Source of the DNA: Bacteroidales bacterium
Lineage (GTDB): Bacteria > Bacteroidota > Bacteroidia > Bacteroidales > Muribaculaceae
NCBI GenBank assembly: GCA_900768685.1
Contig: CAAGDX010000032.1
Location: forward strand, 1-38,196
Length of the DNA: 38,196 nucleotides
Direction: 5' to 3'
Below, one piece after another: positions 32,463 through 38,196 of this stretch. Below the pieces are notes generated by a model. It had not been told where the DNA came from. It was given only the letters and a program-made list of their open reading frames with translations, and ran no database searches. Position numbers and translations under genes: made by a program. Within the stretch, counting starts at the first letter, position 1. Every line of letters starts with the position of its first letter.

Positions 32463-32735
32463 ATGAATAAATCAGAACTCGTTAGTGCAATCGCAGAAGG
32501 TGCACAATTATCAAAAGCTCAGGCTAAGGCTGCTCTTGATGCAGCTATTGAAGCAGTTGCTGCTGCTCTCGCAAAAGAAGACAAGGTTACACTCGTTGGT
32601 TTCGGTACTTTCGCTGTAGCAAAGAAAGAAGAACGCCAGGGTATCAATCCTCGTACTAAACAAGCTATCGTTATTCCTGCTCGCAAAGTTGTTAAATTCA
32701 AAGCAGGTAGCGAACTTAACGACAAAGTGAAATAA
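32463..32735 (+). CDS. HU-family DNA-binding protein
   Basis: This 90-aa nucleoid protein matches HU closely. It has the N-terminal helix bundle MNKSELVSAIAEGAQLSKAQAKAALDAAIEAV, VTLVGFGTFAVAKKEERQGINPRT at the base of the DNA-binding arm, and IPARKVVKFKAGSELNDKVK at the end. It bends and compacts DNA as a dimer. The gene has its own promoter and terminator. Confidence 0.95.
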   Translation: MNKSELVSAIAEGAQLSKAQAKAALDAAIEAVAAALAKEDKVTLVGFGTFAVAKKEERQGINPRTKQAIVIPARKVVKFKAGSELNDKVK

Positions 32736-32770
32736 TATTCTCTGAAAGTTATTTTTCACAAAAAAATAAT

Positions 32771-32800
32771 GGCAGGCTCTTTTCAGGGTCTGCCTTATTT
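32771..32800 (+). terminator. Terminator of the HU gene
   Basis: A 9-bp stem with two wobble pairs (32771-32779 with 32786-32794) and TTATTTT after it. Confidence 0.75.
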
Positions 32801-32804
32801 TATC

Positions 32805-32903
32805 TTGGAAATTTCAGAGAACTCAGAGTGCTCGGAAAACTTGGAGGATTTGGGAATCTCGGAGTGCTCGGAGGACTCGGAAATCTTGGAGAATTCGGAT
32901 TTT
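32805..32903 (+). repeat. Second tandem 9-bp array, 11 units, different consensus
   Basis: Eleven 9-mers without indels follow a consensus near T(C/T)GGARNNC, for example TCGGAGTGC, TCGGAGGAC, TTGGAGAAT, TCGGAAATC. It has the same period as the array at 3104-3220 but another sequence. It lies between the converging HU and adk genes with no four-helix-bundle gene. Confidence 0.9.
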
Positions 32904-32912
32904 TTATCGGTG

Positions 32913-33491
32913 CTATTTTAGAGAATCAAGGTGGCTTTTGATTTCAGCAAAGATGGTGTCAACGGTGCCATTGCCGTTTATCGCATGGTAGAGTCCTTCT
33001 TTGACGTAGTATTGTTCAAGAGGGAATGTGCGAGAATGATAGACGTCAAGACGTTTTTTCACTGTTTCAGGATTGTCGTCTGCACGTCCTGTTTCCTGTC
33101 CTCTTTTGAGGATACGCGTGATAAGTTCGTTTTCATCTACTTCCAGCCCGACAACAGCATTCAGTCCTGTTCCACGCTTTTCGAGCAGTGCTTTTAGGGC
33201 GTCTGCTTGAGGGATAGTTCTGGGGAAACCGTCAAAGATTACTCCCTTTGAAGTTTCTTCCGGGTGAGTGTCAAGTACGTGCTCAAGCACTTTTATCATC
33301 AGTTCGTCAGGGATGAGTTGCCCTTGTGAAATGAATTTGTCTGCAGTAACACCCAGTTCAGTGCCGCGTGATATATGGTCTCTGAGCACTTCTCCGGTGG
33401 AGATATGATATAGCCCGTATTCGTTTACAATACGTTCGCTTTGCGTTCCTTTGCCGCAACCCGGTGCTCCGAAAATTACAACATTAAACAT
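32913..33491 (-). CDS. adk: Adenylate kinase
   Basis: This 192-aa cytosolic enzyme interconverts ATP + AMP and 2 ADP. The P-loop is GAPGCGKGT at 8-16, the AMP site includes STGEVLRDHI and FDGFPRTIPQA, and the LID stretch is RADDNPETVKKRLDVYHSRT. There are no zinc cysteines in the LID. The length fits the short bacterial type. Its stop is about 9 bp from the 9-bp array, and an imperfect palindrome lies upstream of the start. Confidence 0.95.
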   Translation of the reverse strand: MFNVVIFGAPGCGKGTQSERIVNEYGLYHISTGEVLRDHISRGTELGVTADKFISQGQLIPDELMIKVLEHVLDTHPEETSKGVIFDGFPRTIPQADALKALLEKRGTGLNAVVGLEVDENELITRILKRGQETGRADDNPETVKKRLDVYHSRTFPLEQYYVKEGLYHAINGNGTVDTIFAEIKSHLDSLK

Positions 33492-33531
33492 TGTACCTAA
33501 AATAATATAAATTTACCTTATAAATAAATTT

Positions 33532-33546
33532 TACACGAATCGTGTA
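33532..33546. promoter_or_regulatory. Palindrome upstream of adk
   Basis: TACACGAATCGTGTA is symmetric except for its central base, 41-55 bp before the adk ATG. A T-run follows it on the plus strand, but no plus-strand gene precedes it, so an operator is more likely than a terminator. Confidence 0.5.
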
Positions 33547-33655
33547 TTTTTTTGTTCCTGAATATTTTCCGTTTTCAAGTCCACACACCACACCTAATGC
33601 CTGTGTCCGGAGGGACAAGACGCAAGTGTGCTGATAAATGCAAAGGAGCAGAAAA

Positions 33656-34192
33656 TTACTGCTTTAACACGTAAATATCCTCAAGGTTTCTTGCCAGTCC
33701 GTCAAGGTCCAGTCCGTAGCCGATAATAAATTTGGCGGGGATAGAGAAACCTACATAGTCCGGTTTTACGTCTTCCTTGAGTGATTCCGGCTTAAACAGC
33801 AGTGTAGCCACTTTGAGTTTTGCCGGCTGCTGCTTTTTCAGGTCGTTCACAAGGTTTTTGATAGTGATTCCGGTATCTACGATGTCTTCCACTACAATGA
33901 CAGTGCGGTCCTTGATGTCTTCCGCAAGTCCGAGAACTTGCTTTACCACGCCTGTGGAACCCATACCTTCATAACTTTTGAGGCGGATAAATGTGATTTC
34001 CGCATCAATGTCTAATGCACGGATAAGGTCTGAGGCAAAGGGGAATGCACCGTTCAGTACGCACACGAATAGTGGGATAGTACCTTCGCAGTCTTGTTTA
34101 ATAACTTCAGCCAGTTCTTTAATACGGGCTGCGATTCTTTCTTTCTCGATGTATGGCTCAAAAGTGAGCCCTTGGTATTGAACTTCTTTCAT
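33656..34192 (-). CDS. hpt: Hypoxanthine phosphoribosyltransferase
   Basis: This 178-aa type I phosphoribosyltransferase makes IMP or GMP from hypoxanthine or guanine and PRPP. The PRPP motif is VIVVEDIVDTGITI, the flexible-loop region is LKSYEGMGSTGVV, and KPDYVGFSIPAKFIIGYGLDLDGLARN lies at the end. I started at MKEVQYQGL; an upstream in-frame ATG would lie inside the -7 box region. It lies next to adk on the same strand, both serving purine nucleotides, but about 160 bp apart. Confidence 0.94.
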   Translation of the reverse strand: MKEVQYQGLTFEPYIEKERIAARIKELAEVIKQDCEGTIPLFVCVLNGAFPFASDLIRALDIDAEITFIRLKSYEGMGSTGVVKQVLGLAEDIKDRTVIVVEDIVDTGITIKNLVNDLKKQQPAKLKVATLLFKPESLKEDVKPDYVGFSIPAKFIIGYGLDLDGLARNLEDIYVLKQ

Positions 34193-34210
34193 CACGGAAA
34201 AATAATTGTG

Positions 34211-34218
34211 CAAAGTTA
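34211..34218 (-). promoter_or_regulatory. -7 box of hpt
   Basis: TAACTTTG on the minus strand lies 18 nt before the ATG; no clear -33 box. Confidence 0.55.
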
Positions 34219-34345
34219 ATAAATGATTTTGGAGTAAGGAACGTTTTTTGCAAAATTTTTTTGAACAATTTGTCTGAACACCGCGGATATTGGTTCAAAA
34301 TAGCAGTTTGTCGCACAGAATGGCGGATATGTGAAAAATTCTTGC

Positions 34346-34353
34346 TATCTTTG
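34346..34353 (+). promoter_or_regulatory. -7 box of the lpx operon
   Basis: TATCTTTG lies 30 nt before the lpxD ATG at 34384. Confidence 0.6.
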
Positions 34354-34383
34354 CAGATATTTTGTACTATAAATTAAAGAGAC

Positions 34384-35418
34384 ATGCAATTTACAGCAGC
34401 ACAAATAGCGGCAATCACAGGCGGAGAAGTGGATGGAAATCCTATGGCTGCCGTGAGTACCGTAGCCAAAATTGAGGAAGGACATGAAGGTGCCATTTCT
34501 TTCCTTGCAAATCCGAAATATACTCATTTTATATATACCACTCAGTCTTCAATAGTATTGGTGAAACGTGATTTTGTTGCAGAACACCCTGTTCAAGCCA
34601 CATTAATCCGTGTTGATGACCCATACACAACGGTTGCACAACTCCTGGAAATGGTTTCCAAAATGATGGAGCCAAAACACGAAGGAATAGAGCAGCCGTC
34701 TTTTATTTCCGAAGGTGTGGAAGTGACGGAAGACTCATACGTTGGTGCTTTCGCTTATATTGGCAAAAACGTCAAACTCGGAAAAGGTGTAAAAATCTTC
34801 CCGCAAGTTTATATCGGCGATAATGCACAGATTGGTAATTACACTATTCTCTATCCGGGAGTAAAAATTTATCACAATTGCGTTGTTGGCAGCAACTGTA
34901 TTCTTCACGCAGGAGTGGTGATAGGTGCCGACGGCTTCGGCTTTGCTCCTACCGACGGGCATTACAACAAAATTCCGCAGATAGGAAATGTGATTGTGGA
35001 AGATGACGTGGAAATAGGTGCAAACACCACTATAGACCGTGCTACAATGGGTTCCACCGTGATTCGTCGAGGTGTGAAACTGGACAACCTTATCCAGATT
35101 GCACACAACTGCGAGATTGGAGCAAACACCGTAATGGCAGCACAGGGCGGTGTGGCAGGTTCTGCAAAAGTGGGCGAAAACTGTATGGTGGGCGGACAAG
35201 TAGGCATTGCGGGACATATAGCAGTGGGTAACAATGTTCAGATTGGCGCACAGTCCGGAATACCACGTTCTGTGCCTGACGGACAGATGCTTATGGGCTA
35301 TCCGGCAGTAGATGCACGTCAGTTTGCACGCCAGGCGGTGAATGTGAAAAATCTTGATGCGCTCTATCGCCGTGTGGCACAGTTGGAAAAACAACTTAAG
35401 GATTTGAATAACAATTAG
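34384..35418 (+). CDS. lpxD: UDP-3-O-(3-hydroxyacyl)glucosamine N-acyltransferase
   Basis: This 344-aa cytosolic enzyme adds the second acyl chain in lipid A synthesis. It has an N-terminal uridine-binding domain (about 1-100), then a left-handed beta-helix of hexapeptide repeats (about 105-310) with the catalytic His in QIAHNCEIG (H241), and a C-terminal helix (VAQLEKQLKDL). It is the first gene of the lpxD-lpxC/fabZ-lpxA operon. Confidence 0.95.
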   Translation: MQFTAAQIAAITGGEVDGNPMAAVSTVAKIEEGHEGAISFLANPKYTHFIYTTQSSIVLVKRDFVAEHPVQATLIRVDDPYTTVAQLLEMVSKMMEPKHEGIEQPSFISEGVEVTEDSYVGAFAYIGKNVKLGKGVKIFPQVYIGDNAQIGNYTILYPGVKIYHNCVVGSNCILHAGVVIGADGFGFAPTDGHYNKIPQIGNVIVEDDVEIGANTTIDRATMGSTVIRRGVKLDNLIQIAHNCEIGANTVMAAQGGVAGSAKVGENCMVGGQVGIAGHIAVGNNVQIGAQSGIPRSVPDGQMLMGYPAVDARQFARQAVNVKNLDALYRRVAQLEKQLKDLNNN

Positions 35419-35457
35419 AATCACAAACAATATATATAATATATATAACATTACGTT

Positions 35458-36840
35458 ATGAAACAACAGACTCTCAAAGAATCATTTTCAGTGAGCGGAA
35501 AAGGTCTCCATACAGGTCTCCGCATTACGGCTACATTCTTGCCGGCTGCTGAAAATCACGGATATAAAATCCAACGTGTTGACCTTGAAAATCAGCCAAT
35601 TATTGATGCTCTTGCTGAAAACGTGGTGGAAACTACTCGCGGCACTGTGATTGCTTCCGGTGATGTACGCGTCAGCACTATCGAACACGCTATGGCAGCT
35701 CTCTATGCTTCCGGCGTTGATAACTGCCTTATTCAAGTAGATGCTCCGGAAATGCCTATCCTTGACGGTAGTGCTGCAGTTTATATGGAAAACATTGAAA
35801 AAGTAGGTCTCCAAGAGCAGAAAGCAGACAAAGATTTCTATATCGTAAAACAGCGTATAGAAGTGCACGACGACTCTACAGGTGCTTCTATCACTCTCTT
35901 GCCGGATGAAGAATTCAGCATAGACACTATGGTGAACTTCAATTCTCCTGTTTTGAACAACCAGTATGCTTCACTTGAACATATTCATGAATTTGGCAAA
36001 GAAATAGCAGCAAGCCGCACTTTTGTTTTTGTGCGTGAAATAGAGCAACTCCTCAAGGGTAACCTGATTAAAGGCGGTGACCTTGAAAATGCTATCGTAA
36101 TTTACGATTCTCCTATGGCTCAAGAGCAGTTGGATCACCTTGCAGATTTGCTCCAAGTTCCACACAAACAAGTTACGGACTTTGGCTACATAAACGACAA
36201 ACCTCTCCAGCACAAAAACGAGCCGGCTCGCCATAAACTTCTTGACGTGATTGGTGACCTCGCTCTCATAGGACGTCCTCTCAAAGGCAAAGTGATTGCC
36301 ATCAAGCCTGGACATGCTCTGAACACCGCTCTCTCCAAAAAAATCCGCCAGGAACTCCGCAAAGTGCCTGTGCAAGCACCGCTGTATAATCCTACAGTGC
36401 CGCCATTGATGGACGTAAACGAGATTCGCAAGTCTCTGCCTCACCGCTATCCGTTCCTCCTCGTTGATAAAATCATTGAGCGTGGCGACAACTATATCGT
36501 AGGTGTTAAAAACGTCACAGCAAACGAACCTTTCTTCCAGGGACACTTCCCGCAAGAACCTGTAATGCCGGGTGTGCTTCACATTGAAGCAATGGCACAG
36601 ACAGGCGGACTTCTCGTACTAAGCCAGGTAGAAGACCCGGAAAGGTATTCAACGTATTTTATGAAGATAGACAACGTAAAATTCCGCCAGAAAGTAGTTC
36701 CGGGCGATACGATTATTTTCCATATTTCCTTCCTCACACCTTTCCGCAGAGGATGTGCCGTGATGAAAGGCTATGCATTTGTGGGAGAAAAAGTAGTATC
36801 AGAATGTGAATTTATGGCTCAAATAGTAAAAAATAAATAA
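35458..36840 (+). CDS. lpxC/fabZ: Fused UDP-3-O-acyl-N-acetylglucosamine deacetylase / 3-hydroxyacyl-ACP dehydratase
   Basis: This 460-aa protein joins two lipid enzymes in one chain. Residues about 1-310 are LpxC, the committed zinc deacetylase of lipid A synthesis, with zinc ligands H77 (STIEHAMAA), H259 and D263 (RHKLLDVIGD), and the catalytic H286 in KPGHALN. Residues about 318-460 are FabZ, with LPHRYPFLLVDKI and the catalytic H363 and E377 in FFQGHFPQEPVMPGVLHIEAMAQ. The fusion is common in Bacteroidetes and couples the two competing users of 3-hydroxyacyl-ACP. It follows lpxD by 39 nt. Confidence 0.96.
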   Translation: MKQQTLKESFSVSGKGLHTGLRITATFLPAAENHGYKIQRVDLENQPIIDALAENVVETTRGTVIASGDVRVSTIEHAMAALYASGVDNCLIQVDAPEMPILDGSAAVYMENIEKVGLQEQKADKDFYIVKQRIEVHDDSTGASITLLPDEEFSIDTMVNFNSPVLNNQYASLEHIHEFGKEIAASRTFVFVREIEQLLKGNLIKGGDLENAIVIYDSPMAQEQLDHLADLLQVPHKQVTDFGYINDKPLQHKNEPARHKLLDVIGDLALIGRPLKGKVIAIKPGHALNTALSKKIRQELRKVPVQAPLYNPTVPPLMDVNEIRKSLPHRYPFLLVDKIIERGDNYIVGVKNVTANEPFFQGHFPQEPVMPGVLHIEAMAQTGGLLVLSQVEDPERYSTYFMKIDNVKFRQKVVPGDTIIFHISFLTPFRRGCAVMKGYAFVGEKVVSECEFMAQIVKNK

Positions 36841-36854
36841 ATAAAATCTAAAGA

Positions 36855-37634
36855 ATGAAACAACCGCTATCATATATACACCCGGCTGCAAAAATACACC
36901 CGAGTGTCATTATAGACCCTTTTGTGACCATAGACCGAAATGTGGAAATTGGCGAAGGAACCTGGATTGGAAGTAATGTGACAATTATGGAAGGTGCCAG
37001 AATAGGTAAAAATTGCAAAATTTTTCCGGGAGCCGTAATTTCCGCCATTCCTCAGGACTTAAAGTTTCAAGGAGAAGATACCGTGGCAATTATCGGTGAC
37101 AACACCACTCTTCGCGAGTGTGTAACCGTAAATCGCGGCACTGCGTCAAAAGGCAAAACCGTTGTAGGTAGCAATTGCCTTATTATGGCTTACTGCCATG
37201 TGGCACATGATGCTATGATAGGTGATAACGTAATTATCTCCAATGCAACACAAATTGCAGGAGAAGTTGTTGTGGATAATTTTGCTGTTATCGGTGGTGG
37301 AACCATGATTCACCAGTTCTGCCATATCGGTAGCCATGTGATGATTCAGGGTGGTGCACTTATCGGTAAAGACGTGCCGCCGTACGTCAAAGCAGGACGT
37401 GAGCCTCTGGTTTATTCAGGTGTGAACTCTATCGGTCTGCGTCGCAGAAACTTTACAAACGAGCAGATAAACGATATTCAAAACATTTATCGTTTCCTAT
37501 ATCTCTCCAAGTACAATGTTTCCGATGCTCTGGAGCACATTGAAGCAGAACTTCCTGCTACAAAAGAGCGTGATGAAATCATTCTTTTCATTCGCAATTC
37601 AAAACGCGGTATTATCCGCGGTTACGGAAAGTAA
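36855..37634 (+). CDS. lpxA: UDP-N-acetylglucosamine acyltransferase
   Basis: This 259-aa enzyme catalyses the first step of lipid A synthesis, adding a 3-hydroxyacyl chain to UDP-GlcNAc. It is a left-handed beta-helix of hexapeptide repeats (about 8-190) with the catalytic His in CHVAHDAMIG (H118), and a C-terminal helical domain (GLRRRNFTNEQINDIQNIYRFLYLS). It lies 14 nt after lpxC/fabZ and ends the operon. Confidence 0.96.
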   Translation: MKQPLSYIHPAAKIHPSVIIDPFVTIDRNVEIGEGTWIGSNVTIMEGARIGKNCKIFPGAVISAIPQDLKFQGEDTVAIIGDNTTLRECVTVNRGTASKGKTVVGSNCLIMAYCHVAHDAMIGDNVIISNATQIAGEVVVDNFAVIGGGTMIHQFCHIGSHVMIQGGALIGKDVPPYVKAGREPLVYSGVNSIGLRRRNFTNEQINDIQNIYRFLYLSKYNVSDALEHIEAELPATKERDEIILFIRNSKRGIIRGYGK

Positions 37635-37656
37635 AAACTTGTTTATTCATAATTAT

Positions 37657-37693
37657 AAAGAACTGCAGCTTGGGTGTTGCAGTTCTTTTTCTA
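37657..37693 (+). terminator. Terminator of the lpx operon
   Basis: An 11-bp perfect stem (37657-37667 with 37678-37688) is followed by a T-run. Confidence 0.9.
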
Positions 37694-37720
37694 TACTTAT
37701 GAAGTAAAAATTAATTATTA

Positions 37721-37752
37721 TTTGGCAGAAAAGAAATAATGTGTTAACTTTG
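37721..37752 (+). promoter_or_regulatory. Promoter of the 3' lipoprotein gene
   Basis: TTTG (37721-37724) lies 20 nt before TAACTTTG (37745-37752), 28 nt before the ATG at 37781. Confidence 0.75.
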
Positions 37753-37780
37753 GTTTTAGAATCAAACACACATTTCACAG

Positions 37781-38196
37781 ATGACACATCTCATTAAATA
37801 CGCCATATTATCTGCTATTCTATTGCTTGCCACTTCTTGCAGTTCAAACCAAGTGACAGATGAACGCTTGCTTGCCGTGGAGGAGATTATGGACGCACGT
37901 CCGGACTCCGCTTTGCAAATATTGCAGAGTATTGACTATAATGCTTTTGACTCTGAGCGAGATAAAGCACTGTATTTCATATATTTATATCAAGCAACGG
38001 ATAAATTGCATATCATGCAATCCACGGATTCGCTGATTGCGATTTCTTGCAACTATTTTGATGGCACGGATGAAAATTTGCGTAAATTGCAGTCACATTA
38101 TTATTGCGGCAAAGCAAATTTTTATGGCAAAAACTATGTTAAAGCCATCACGGAAACGCTTGAGGGAGAATTGTATGTGAATAAGATAGAAGACCC
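37781..38196 (+). CDS. TPR-like lipoprotein, partial (runs off the window)
   Basis: The visible 138 residues begin with a lipoprotein signal ending in LLATSC (C20). The stretch VEEIMDARPDSALQILQSID follows, a hallmark of the helical-repeat lipoproteins of Bacteroidales that often end in a transmembrane helix and helix-turn-helix, much like the DUF6377 protein at 8931-10511. The C-terminal part is outside the window, so the type cannot be confirmed. It has a full promoter and follows the lpx terminator. Confidence 0.75.
   Translation, partial: MTHLIKYAILSAILLLATSCSSNQVTDERLLAVEEIMDARPDSALQILQSIDYNAFDSERDKALYFIYLYQATDKLHIMQSTDSLIAISCNYFDGTDENLRKLQSHYYCGKANFYGKNYVKAITETLEGELYVNKIED

Noticed and set aside
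33532..33553. Plus-strand intrinsic terminator before hpt
   Set aside because: Hairpin plus T-run is present, but no plus-strand transcription unit ends here.
35971..36582. 203-aa minus-strand ORF
   Set aside because: It is antisense to lpxC/fabZ, which has all catalytic motifs; this is a shadow frame.

Overview
The window looks like chromosomal DNA of a member of the order Bacteroidales. Supporting signs are promoters of the TTTG-N19-22-TAnnTTTG type, near absence of Shine-Dalgarno sites, a short primary sigma factor without region 1.1, a fused lpxC/fabZ gene, a type IX secretion C-terminal signal, DUF4296 and DUF6377 proteins, and a type-2 isoleucyl-tRNA synthetase. I cannot fix the family or genus from sequence alone. 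Most of the window is housekeeping DNA, with a few accessory inserts.

Layout. 1-3,300: a tRNA-Leu whose acceptor stem pairs poorly, a small secreted DUF6150-type protein, a phosphohexomutase, and a four-helix-bundle (S23/IVP-like) gene set between inverted arrays of a 9-bp repeat. 3,300-12,650: a long co-directional run of ileS, a DksA-like gene, lspA, a DUF4296 lipoprotein, a small unknown ORF, a DUF6377 membrane regulator and a secreted subtilase. It ends 4 bp from the converging recF operon. 12,655-15,570: recF-DUF721-thioesterase, and rpoD with a full promoter and terminator. 15,600-17,450: an AAA_14/DUF4143 ATPase preceded by four near-palindromes at exactly 40-bp spacing, then a candidate orphan sRNA. 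17,450-19,300: a flavodiiron protein with a 46-aa basic ORF behind it, and a small membrane protein. 19,300-21,300: an accessory module with a broken XRE regulator and an AlbA_2 ATPase that carries a frame-breaking repeat, flanked by imperfect 14-bp direct repeats. 21,300-25,510: a dicarboxylate-type symporter, tRNA-Pro(CGG), and a pheS-nth-TRIC-gtrA operon. 25,570-27,250: an ECF sigma locus. 27,390-32,270: a FAD protein, a DUF6232 protein, two rhomboid proteases and an EEP phosphatase. 32,400-38,196: HU, a second 9-bp array, adk, hpt, the lipid A genes lpxD-lpxC/fabZ-lpxA, and the start of a TPR-like lipoprotein.

How the genes work together. The lpx genes make the first steps of lipid A. lspA matures the lipoproteins, several of which are encoded here. 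rpoD reads the TAnnTTTG promoters seen across the window. The most unusual elements are the 9-bp arrays around the four-helix-bundle gene, the 40-bp-phased operators of the AAA_14 ATPase, the frame-shifting 13/15-bp repeat in the AlbA_2 ATPase, the candidate sRNA, and the GXHH active-site variant in IleRS.
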